Source: Planctomycetota bacterium (lineage in GTDB: Bacteria; Planctomycetota; B15-G4). From it: a DNA stretch of 64,000 nt. Position 1 is the first letter of the stretch, and each line of letters begins with the position of its first letter. Below are positions 54,584 through 62,172 of this stretch, piece after piece. Below the pieces are notes generated by a model. It saw nothing but the letters and a program-made list of their open reading frames with translations, made no database searches and was not told the DNA's origin. The DNA lies in assembly GCA_029245865.1 (NCBI GenBank), contig JAQWOM010000042.1, positions 1 through 64,000 of the forward strand. Reading direction: 5' to 3'. Made by a program: the position numbers and the translations under genes.

Positions 54584-56327
54584 AACTCTCATCTGATTCG
54601 TCGAGAGGGGCGGGGTAGGGCGGCAGTGTCGAGATGCGTTCGTCTTCTGTGGGGCCTCCGACGGTGAAGTGATAGAGGCTCTGCCAGCTTGTCTCGGCAA
54701 TGCCGAACGCGCCGTGAACAGCGTCATCGAAGAAACATCCAATGCCTGTGGCTCGTAGGCCAGAGGCCTCTGCCTCCAGGTACAGCACCTGCCCGATCAT
54801 TCCCGTTTCCCAGAAGAGCTCGCGGTAACCCGGTGCACCCCGGTTTTGCAGCGTCTTGTCGAAGGCGCTCAGCATGCCGAGGCTAAAAGCACCGTCTCCG
54901 GCGATGTCCTGATTGCAACTCATACTCGAGGAAGGCCGACGAGCATCGGCAGCGATGAGCATGTACAGATCGAGAGATTCTGGGGTTCCTTCAGGGCGTT
55001 CCCAGAGGAACGAATCGTGCATCGAAGACCGCAACGCATCTTGTGAAGACTTATCTCTTACGAGGGCATAAAGGCCGGGAGCCAGTCCTGTGACGCGGTG
55101 AACGAATAGGCCCAGTTGGACTGCGGGTTGATGAGGCCACGCGTCCCAGGGTGCAGGGCAGAGTGCGGGCACTGTTCGTGCGAGCATGCGATGGAAATCA
55201 GCGAGCGGGAGTTCTGTATGACCGTCCATGGCCACTGCACTGCGACGCCCACGAATGGTGTGACTCGCGAGAGCTCGTGAGCTCACTTTTGAAGAAGCGA
55301 GCGGTCCTGCAACGGGCTCGAGTTGTGTGGGAGGTGTGTGTTGCCACCAGTCGCGAGGCGCTTTGATTCGCTGGCACACAGAACCGGCCACTTCGACAAT
55401 CTCCCAGGGCTGATGATCTGAGCTGAGCTTATTGGGTCTACCAGACCACGTTGCGGTTTGCAGGCCCGATTCGATGCCGGCTTCATCGACTTGCCAGCCT
55501 CCGACAGCCTCGGCAGAAAAAAGAGTGTCCGCCGGGAACACAACTGCCAATAAGTCTGCGTGCTCGGGCTCCTCGGTTAAGAAGCCATCGTCTCGATCGA
55601 GACCAAGCAGGTTGTTGAGCAGTTTGTCTGATGCTGGGAGCATGGCGAGCCTCCAGCCCTGTTGCGCTGCGGCGAGGCGAAGCGCTGCCAGGGCATGCCC
55701 GACGTCGTGCTGGCAGTAGCGATAGGCTCGCTCTCCATACTTCCAGCTTTCGCGCCAGGGGATGGAAGAGAGTGCGACAAGAAAGGCGTTTGGTGGCAGA
55801 TCTTGGAGCAAGGCGCTCCAGATGTGTTCAGGGAGCAGAAGGCGCTGCTCAAGGGCATGTTCTCGGGGTGCGTAATGAAGAATTGATGGCGACTCTGTCA
55901 GGCCGTGAACGGCTGGGACCGCGACCCAGCCTTCCGTTGGATGGAGGTTGCCACTCGAGGGATTGACGCGCAGGGGCCAGCGGTTGCCGCCGGCAGATTT
56001 CCAGGCTGACAGGGCCAGTGCGTTGTAGAGAAAGCTGGAGAGCCGCTCTGCGTTCAGTGGCTGAACAGGGAGCGCACCTGGATTGAAAAGGTCGTCGTAC
56101 AGAGTGGTCGAGGGAGTCTCGGTGACCGCCGGGGAGAGGGGCAGTGAGAGAAGCGGCGCACCTTGGTAACGACGGAACGGATCTGGTTGGGATTCCCAGT
56201 CGAGGTAGCCGAGAGAGGCGGCGAACCGCTGGGGGTGATGCTTGGTTCGCTGGTGGTAGCCGATGGCGACCTGCACAGAATCCGGCTGGCACTCGGTGGA
56301 TGGCGCATGTTGATGGCGGGCTGACAC
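54582..56327 (-). CDS. SagB/ThcOx-type nitroreductase-fold oxidoreductase (tandem)
   Basis: The 581-residue protein has two nitroreductase-fold (FMN) domains. The first (about 95-290) has the conserved [16 protein letters not shown] segment and the [15 protein letters not shown] helix. The second (about 350-560) starts [19 protein letters not shown] and has [21 protein letters not shown] and GIGCFFDD. Related SagB proteins oxidise azolines in thiazole/oxazole peptides, but here no YcaO cyclodehydratase or peptide precursor is nearby, so the role is unknown. The start is a GTG (56325-56327). The start of the fold at [14 protein letters not shown] matches relatives. Confidence 0.82.
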   Translation of the reverse strand: MSARHQHAPSTECQPDSVQVAIGYHQRTKHHPQRFAASLGYLDWESQPDPFRRYQGAPLLSLPLSPAVTETPSTTLYDDLFNPGALPVQPLNAERLSSFLYNALALSAWKSAGGNRWPLRVNPSSGNLHPTEGWVAVPAVHGLTESPSILHYAPREHALEQRLLLPEHIWSALLQDLPPNAFLVALSSIPWRESWKYGERAYRYCQHDVGHALAALRLAAAQQGWRLAMLPASDKLLNNLLGLDRDDGFLTEEPEHADLLAVVFPADTLFSAEAVGGWQVDEAGIESGLQTATWSGRPNKLSSDHQPWEIVEVAGSVCQRIKAPRDWWQHTPPTQLEPVAGPLASSKVSSRALASHTIRGRRSAVAMDGHTELPLADFHRMLARTVPALCPAPWDAWPHQPAVQLGLFVHRVTGLAPGLYALVRDKSSQDALRSSMHDSFLWERPEGTPESLDLYMLIAADARRPSSSMSCNQDIAGDGAFSLGMLSAFDKTLQNRGAPGYRELFWETGMIGQVLYLEAEASGLRATGIGCFFDDAVHGAFGIAETSWQSLYHFTVGGPTEDERISTLPPYPAPLDESDES

Positions 56328-56502
56328 GCTGGATCTCTGTGGAAGGGAGCTGGCTCGGCCGAGATGCTTATCGTACGCGCGCGTCGGGAGGGGGTGGCTT
56401 GCTATCCTTCCCGCATCTTGCTTTGGTGCCCACGTCTCGGGCTCGTGGCCTCAGATTGACGTTGATTGCAGCGCCCACTTCTCTTCACGGAACGCGGTTT
56501 CT

Positions 56503-58176
56503 ATGGCTCCCACGGATCTAGACATTGCACGCAACGCGGTCATGAAGCCGATTGGCGAGATCGCGGCGAAGCTGGGTATCGAGAGCGAAGATCTCTTTCC
56601 TTACGGGCAGGCCAAGGCCAAGGTCAGCTTGGATTTCTGCAAGCGGATAGCTGACAAGCCGATCGGGAAACTTGTGTTGGTGACGGCCATTTCGCCGACG
56701 CCTGCGGGAGAAGGCAAAACAACCACGACGGTTGGACTCGGCGATGCGCTCAATCGCATCGGGAAGAAGACCGTTGTTTGTTTGCGCGAGCCTTCCTTGG
56801 GGCCATGCTTTGGCATGAAGGGTGGAGCTGCTGGAGGCGGTCACGCCCAGATCGTTCCGATGGAGGACATCAATCTCCACTTCACGGGCGACTTTCATGC
56901 TGTGACCGCTGCGCACAATCTGCTCGCTTCAGCCATCGACAATCACCTGCACCACAAAAACAAGCTGGGCATCGATCCGCGGCGTATTACATGGAACCGA
57001 GTGATCGATCTCAATGATCGCGCGTTGCGAGACGTCGTGATTGGCCTCGGAGGCGTCGGAAACTCTGTTCCGCGTGAGACGAGTTTTTCGATCACGGCTG
57101 CCTCAGAGATCATGGCGATTCTTTGCCTGTCGGAATCTCTGGAAGACCTGCGTGAGCGACTCGGCCGAATCATCATTGGTAAGACTTACGACCGAGTGCC
57201 CGTCACGGCGAGTGACATCAATGTTCAGGGAGCCATGACGGCCTTGTTGCGCGATGCACTCGCACCAAACCTTGTGCAGACGCTCGAGAACAATCCCGCA
57301 TTTGTTCATGGAGGCCCATTCGCGAACATTGCGCATGGATGCAACAGCGTCATGGCCACGAAACTTGCACTGCATGTGTCCGACTACACGATTACCGAAG
57401 CTGGATTTGGTGCTGACCTGGGAGCAGAGAAGTTTTTTGACATCAAGTGCCGGTCGGCAGGGTTGTCTCCGGCAGCCACTGTGATCGTGGCAACGATCCG
57501 TGCTTTGAAGTCACAAGGTGGCACCGCAATCAAAGAGTTGGGCAAGCCGGATGTCCGTGCTGTCGAGTTGGGCCTCCCACATCTCGAGCAGCATGTCGGT
57601 AATTTGCGGCTCTTCGGTGTGCCGGTCGTTGTCTGCATCAACGAATTCGAAGGTGATACCGAAGAAGAGATTGCGGCCGTTCTTGCTGCCTCGAAGCGAC
57701 TTGAGGCGCCGGTGGTGCGATCGAACCATTGGGCCAAGGGAGGCGAGGGTGCGCTGGATCTAGCGCAGGCTGTGGTGGAGGCCGTCGAGAGCGGAACGAC
57801 TGAATTCCGACCGCTCTACGGGGACGACGAGCCACTGCTAGAAAAGGTGCGCATGGTGGCCCAGAAGGTCTATCACGCTCACGACATCTTCGCGGATTCG
57901 AAGCTGTGTAAACGGCTTACGAAACTTGAGGCCGATGGGCATGGGCACCTGCCGATTTGTATGGCGAAAACTCAGTACTCGTTTTCGACGGACCCTGCGC
58001 TGAAGGGGCGGCCAGAAAATTTCGAAGTGCCCTTGCGCGATGTCGAGTTGCGGGCCGGTGCAGGTTTTGTGCTCGTACTGACCGGAGACATCATGACCAT
58101 GCCGGGGCTGCCAAAGGTGCCGTCTGCCGAAGCGATCGATGTCGATCGTGATGGCCGGATCTCGGGCCTGTTCTGA
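56503..58176 (+). CDS. fhs: Formate-tetrahydrofolate ligase
   Basis: The 557-residue enzyme makes 10-formyl-THF from formate, THF and ATP. It has the ATP loop [18 protein letters not shown] (about 67-84), the [23 protein letters not shown] region, [16 protein letters not shown], and the late [18 protein letters not shown] ending. With the methylenetetrahydrofolate reductase fusion at 24.8 kb it indicates formate-linked one-carbon metabolism. ATG 56503 has no strong ribosome site. A TATCCT hexamer at 56403-56408 could be a -10. It is divergent from the SagB-like gene with 175 bases between starts. Confidence 0.97.
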   Translation: MAPTDLDIARNAVMKPIGEIAAKLGIESEDLFPYGQAKAKVSLDFCKRIADKPIGKLVLVTAISPTPAGEGKTTTTVGLGDALNRIGKKTVVCLREPSLGPCFGMKGGAAGGGHAQIVPMEDINLHFTGDFHAVTAAHNLLASAIDNHLHHKNKLGIDPRRITWNRVIDLNDRALRDVVIGLGGVGNSVPRETSFSITAASEIMAILCLSESLEDLRERLGRIIIGKTYDRVPVTASDINVQGAMTALLRDALAPNLVQTLENNPAFVHGGPFANIAHGCNSVMATKLALHVSDYTITEAGFGADLGAEKFFDIKCRSAGLSPAATVIVATIRALKSQGGTAIKELGKPDVRAVELGLPHLEQHVGNLRLFGVPVVVCINEFEGDTEEEIAAVLAASKRLEAPVVRSNHWAKGGEGALDLAQAVVEAVESGTTEFRPLYGDDEPLLEKVRMVAQKVYHAHDIFADSKLCKRLTKLEADGHGHLPICMAKTQYSFSTDPALKGRPENFEVPLRDVELRAGAGFVLVLTGDIMTMPGLPKVPSAEAIDVDRDGRISGLF

Positions 58177-58188
58177 TCTCGACCTCGG

Positions 58189-58941
58189 TCAGAGTCCGAA
58201 GGGGTTCGGCTTGAGAGTCTCGAGGTAGCCGAGGGCTGTTTTTGCGGGCCGCGCCAGTGAGATCTGCCGAGCATCATCCCCACCGGGGATGGATGACATG
58301 ATGCCGAGCAAGCGGCCGTCGACGTCCACAAGGGCTCCGCCTGAATTCCCGGGCAGATAGGTCGCATCTGTTTCGATCATGTCGACATCGTTGACGCGTG
58401 TGATTCCTGTGATCTCACCGTGCATCACACACCAGCCAAGTCCGATCGGATAGCCAACCAGAAAAACTTCGGTTCCGACGGGCGGTGGGGGGCCCTGGTG
58501 AACCTCGGCAAGGTTCCACACTTGACCGAGTTGTGGGAGCTCGACGAGAGCCAGGTCGAGACTTGAGTCTTCGGCGACAACATGGCCAATCCAGGCATTG
58601 AAATCACCAGAGACGACTTCAACAGATGGCTCTTTGCCTCCGACTTGCGAGCTTGTCACCACGGTTCCCTCTGTGGTGAGTACCACTCCTGCTTGTACAG
58701 AAACAGCTGAGTCCAGGAGAACGATGAAGCTTTTGAGCTTGTGGTAGAGAGTGCATGCAGTGCACGTACCCGAGGCGTGCAGCACTACGTGAACCCCTTG
58801 GTCGTCAAAGACGTGAGGGTTCTGAACAGTGTTCACCAGTCTCCTTCCACCACAGGAGACGAGCAGCGCCACGGCGAAGCATCCCAGAGAAAATCTCGCA
58901 GCCAAGACTGCGTGCCGACCTCGCTGAACGGGATTGCTCAT
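58189..58941 (-). CDS. Trypsin-like (HtrA-type) lipoprotein lacking the catalytic histidine
   Basis: The 250-residue protein has a lipoprotein signal (LVSC, lipidated C30) and a chymotrypsin-fold domain. The serine motif is intact: S190 in DATYLPGNSGGALVD. The aspartate is D129 in SSLDLALVEL. At the usual T-N-x-H position the sequence reads VVTSSQV, with Gln99 where His is expected, so it is probably not an active peptidase. A CTAC pair (C60, C63) precedes the domain. There is no PDZ domain. It may bind peptides or misfolded proteins at the envelope. Its ATG overlaps the stop of the GT-C gene by four bases; the operon also holds an S10 peptidase. Confidence 0.75.
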   Translation of the reverse strand: MSNPVQRGRHAVLAARFSLGCFAVALLVSCGGRRLVNTVQNPHVFDDQGVHVVLHASGTCTACTLYHKLKSFIVLLDSAVSVQAGVVLTTEGTVVTSSQVGGKEPSVEVVSGDFNAWIGHVVAEDSSLDLALVELPQLGQVWNLAEVHQGPPPPVGTEVFLVGYPIGLGWCVMHGEITGITRVNDVDMIETDATYLPGNSGGALVDVDGRLLGIMSSIPGGDDARQISLARPAKTALGYLETLKPNPFGL

Positions 58942-60371
58942 AGATTGATCATGACGTAGACGACGCGAGCGATGTGAAGTGTCGAGAGTGCGCACAGGAA
59001 AATCGTTGAGCCCACGATGATGCGGTGTGCCCACGGAATTTTTCGTAGCAAGGACGCTCCAAGTGCGACAAACACGATGAACGCGGGCAGTCCGTTGAGG
59101 ATGTAGACGGTCTTCAACGTGAATGTATACGGAAACTTCCACGAGTGGAAAGCGCTGCCTGCCATCACACCGAACATGAGCACGGGCATCATCTGTAGGC
59201 GAGCCGACTCAAGAGGGTTCCGTGGTCGGAGCAGTGACCAACGGCCGACGAGGCAGCGCATGAGGCCGATGAGCATGAGGATCCCGGGAATGATTCCTGC
59301 GGCAATCAGTGTCGAGCCGAGGACCCGTGTCACGACCCCCAGGCCGTAGACGCCAGGCCAGGAGTCGTCTTCGGCGCCACCCAGATAGATGTTGTAGGCC
59401 GCCCACCAATCTTGCGTCGCCGGGTCGGTGTACTGCAGGAAGCGAGGCTCCATGTCGAACCAAGTGCGTGCCCAGAGGATTGTCCACATGGAGTCGCGAT
59501 TGTCCGGAGCCAGGACAGGAGTCGCGATAGCCCGCCATGGGGAGAGACCAAAAAAGTCTATGTCTCGGGTACCGCGGCCCGAATCGAGATAGTCCTGCTG
59601 GAGCAACTCGAGATTGCTCGGAAACGCTGTGCCGTAGTCGCGGATATTTGGTGCCGCGAAAAGTGCAAGCGCAACGATCGCGGGCAAGCAGACTCCCGCG
59701 AGTGCGCTTGCGACACGCTGACGAGACCCACCAACACGCAGCCACCATGCGGCACCAAAGGAAGCGGCTGCCATGGGTAGCACAATCATCGAAGTGTATT
59801 TCGTCAAAGCCGTGACGACCATGGCCACAGCGAGCGCAAGGATGTCACGCAGTCGGCATCCATTGTCGAGAGCGCGCAGGATCAGCAAGGCACTCGCACT
59901 GACACCGAGATACGCGATCGTGTCGTTTGAGTGAATCGCCGACATGTAGATGTGGCGCGGAAGGAAGCAAAGTATGGCGAAGGCGATGCACAGAGATGAT
60001 TCGCGGAGACGCAAGCGAAGCAGAATGGCTCGCAGGATAAACAGGGTGAGGATGCCGTAAAGGCATGGAAGGAACTGGGCGAGCTTCTCGATCTCTGACG
60101 AACTGGCCCCCATCGCCAGCGCCGTCTGAGAAACCCAGGCCGAGGAAACATAGAACGCTGGCGGGTGGTAACACTCCCAACATGCATCTCGGTCCGGCAC
60201 GCTTCCGGTTTCCATGTAGAGCGTGATCGGACGATAGTGATCGTCGAAGGCGTTGGTGGGGGGGTTGACGACAAACAGTGCGAGTCGCAGTGCGATGCCT
60301 GCGAAAAGGCACAGTGACATCAAGTTGTTCGTACGTCTGCTCGAATCCAATTCCGTCTTATCGTCGATCAT
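58938..60371 (-). CDS. GT-C type membrane glycosyltransferase (dolichyl/undecaprenyl-phosphate mannosyltransferase-like)
   Basis: The 477-residue protein has about ten hydrophobic helices. The first extracytoplasmic loop carries FDDHYRPITLYMET, an acidic motif (DD) typical of GT-C enzymes that use polyprenyl-phosphate sugars. Later loops contain ARTWFDMEPRFLQ and HSWKFPYTFTLKTVYILNGL. It would transfer a sugar to a lipid or protein on the periplasmic face. The acceptor is unknown. It follows the S10 gene by 21 bases and is coupled to the protease-like gene. Confidence 0.75.
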   Translation of the reverse strand: MIDDKTELDSSRRTNNLMSLCLFAGIALRLALFVVNPPTNAFDDHYRPITLYMETGSVPDRDACWECYHPPAFYVSSAWVSQTALAMGASSSEIEKLAQFLPCLYGILTLFILRAILLRLRLRESSLCIAFAILCFLPRHIYMSAIHSNDTIAYLGVSASALLILRALDNGCRLRDILALAVAMVVTALTKYTSMIVLPMAAASFGAAWWLRVGGSRQRVASALAGVCLPAIVALALFAAPNIRDYGTAFPSNLELLQQDYLDSGRGTRDIDFFGLSPWRAIATPVLAPDNRDSMWTILWARTWFDMEPRFLQYTDPATQDWWAAYNIYLGGAEDDSWPGVYGLGVVTRVLGSTLIAAGIIPGILMLIGLMRCLVGRWSLLRPRNPLESARLQMMPVLMFGVMAGSAFHSWKFPYTFTLKTVYILNGLPAFIVFVALGASLLRKIPWAHRIIVGSTIFLCALSTLHIARVVYVMINL

Positions 60372-60392
60372 GTGCCGTGATCGGATGTCGGC

Positions 60393-61961
60393 TTACGGGT
60401 TGAGTGTCGAAGCAAAAAAGCGCGCGATGTCTGCCTTCAGCGCAACGGCCGAGGGTTCATGAATGTACATCATGTGGCCTGCATCGTAGTACGCCATGGA
60501 AATGTTCGCCTGCAGGGTGCTCTCCAGGCCCAGGTGGTCGAATGTGTACTCCGTGGCGAAATACGGTGTCGCAAGATCGTAATAGCCGTTGGCCACGAAG
60601 ATCTTGAGGTACGGGTTGTGCGTCATGGCTTCGCGTAGCGTGGCGCCGGTGTTTACGTAGCCATCGCCATTGCCGTAGTTCCATGGGTGGACCCGGCCGG
60701 TGAGGATCTCGTAGGGCAGGTCGTTCTCGTACTTGAGTTCTGTGCGCACGTAGTGGTTGAGCGCCGCAGTGAAGGGGCCCTGGATGGCGGCATAGCTGGG
60801 GTCGTATTCGTTGCTTGCGCCGTAGGCATCCGAGTCGCGTCCCGTGTATCGAGAGTCGAGTCGGCCTACAGTTTCGCGCTGGTCACGAGTTAGTTCTTTC
60901 ACGAACTCATGAATGATGATGCGCAGATTGGTCTGCTTGACATAGTCTTCCGAGACGCCGGTGTAGTAGGCGAGTTTGGCCGCGATGCGATCACGCTCTT
61001 CAGTTGGTAGCTGTGCGCCTTTGGCAAGAGCTCGTGCGTACTCGTCCATGGCAAACGTTTCCGCTTCACGCAGCGTGGTCTGTAGGTCAGCTTGCAGTGC
61101 AGGGTCCAGGCGGTCGTGGTACCAGGCTGTCGCGGTGTAGCTGGGCAGGAAGAGTGGGTAGGGGAGTTCGTTGCCGGCGTCAAAGCGGGCTGTCGAGAAG
61201 TCGAGGATGGACGACACGAGAACGATGCCGTTCAGGTACATGCCGTGTTGATCCTGTAGGTTGCCCACGAGCCCGGCTGCCCTTGTGGTCCCATAGCTCT
61301 CTCCGGAGAGGAACTTGGGGCTGTTCCAGCGTTCAAAACGGGTCGTGTAGAGCCGGATGAACTCTGCCACAGAGGCGATGTCTTCTGACACGCCGTGGAA
61401 TTGTTTGTCGTCTTCTCCCTGAGCGGCGCGACTGAAGCCCGTTGTCACCGGGTCGATAAACACGATGTCGGTGAGATCGAGAAGTGAGTGTGGGTTGTCT
61501 TCGATCGAATAAGGTGGCGGCTTCGGCATGCTGGCGTCACTGGGGAGAATGACGCGGCGAGGGCCGAAGGCGCCCATGTGCAACCAAACGGAAGAGGAGC
61601 CGGGGCCGCCGTTGAAGCAGAACGTGATGGGGCGTTCAGAGAGGTCGGTGACACCGTCTTTGGTGTAGCTGACGAAGAACATGTCGGCGCGGTCCGTGCC
61701 ATCCTCGCGTTCGAGGGTCATCGTTCCGGAGGTCGCCGTGTAGGGGATGGCCTCCCCGTCGATGGTCACGCTGTCGTGTGTCAGGACAAGCTCATCACGC
61801 CAGTCGCTGGGCTGATCTTCAGCTTGCTCTTCCGGAGTGGTTTCTTTGTTTGTCTGACTGGCTGCGGGAGCGGCCATTGGCGCCGCGATCAGTGTGGCGA
61901 GGGACAGGAGCCACAGAGCGGCTCGTCTCGACCTCAGGGCGCATGGTGGCAACGCGAGCAT
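60393..61961 (-). CDS. Secreted serine carboxypeptidase (S10 family)
   Basis: The 522-residue protein has a signal peptide (LWLLSLATLIAAPMAAPAAS) and the S10 fold. The oxyanion region is ITFCFNGGPGSSSVWLHMG, the catalytic serine is in FLSGESYGTTRAAGL, the aspartate in VANGYYDLATPYF, and the histidine in YDAGHMMYIHEPSA. It removes C-terminal residues from peptides, probably in the periplasm or outside. ATG 61959-61961 is supported by GAGGAGG about nine bases upstream; the open frame upstream of it crosses the terminator region. First gene of the three-gene operon. Confidence 0.92.
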   Translation of the reverse strand: MLALPPCALRSRRAALWLLSLATLIAAPMAAPAASQTNKETTPEEQAEDQPSDWRDELVLTHDSVTIDGEAIPYTATSGTMTLEREDGTDRADMFFVSYTKDGVTDLSERPITFCFNGGPGSSSVWLHMGAFGPRRVILPSDASMPKPPPYSIEDNPHSLLDLTDIVFIDPVTTGFSRAAQGEDDKQFHGVSEDIASVAEFIRLYTTRFERWNSPKFLSGESYGTTRAAGLVGNLQDQHGMYLNGIVLVSSILDFSTARFDAGNELPYPLFLPSYTATAWYHDRLDPALQADLQTTLREAETFAMDEYARALAKGAQLPTEERDRIAAKLAYYTGVSEDYVKQTNLRIIIHEFVKELTRDQRETVGRLDSRYTGRDSDAYGASNEYDPSYAAIQGPFTAALNHYVRTELKYENDLPYEILTGRVHPWNYGNGDGYVNTGATLREAMTHNPYLKIFVANGYYDLATPYFATEYTFDHLGLESTLQANISMAYYDAGHMMYIHEPSAVALKADIARFFASTLNP

Positions 61962-62106
61962 CGACAAGGGACCTCCTCGAGGGTGGGGGTGGTCCAGGGG
62001 ACTCAAGGTCAAGACCTGGCTCCTGCGCCCCTGTGTGGGGAGGCCAAACCCTATCCGCGGACTGGGGATGGGTCGAGGGGCGCTGCTGGAGACCCCTGAG
62101 AATGCA

Positions 62107-62140
62107 AGAGGCCCCCGGATCATTCGATCCGGGGGCCTCT
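62107..62140 (-). terminator. Strong terminator hairpin after the FG-GAP gene
   Basis: AGAGGCCCCCGGATC at 62107-62121 is perfectly complementary to GATCCGGGGGCCTCT at 62126-62140, giving a 15-base stem with a four-base loop. It lies 33 bases past the stop of the FG-GAP gene on the minus strand and upstream of the S10 start. Only two T residues follow directly on the minus strand, so it may rely on stem strength. Confidence 0.7.
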
Positions 62141-62172
62141 CTCGGCCGGATGTTTTCAGCCGTTGACGCTGC

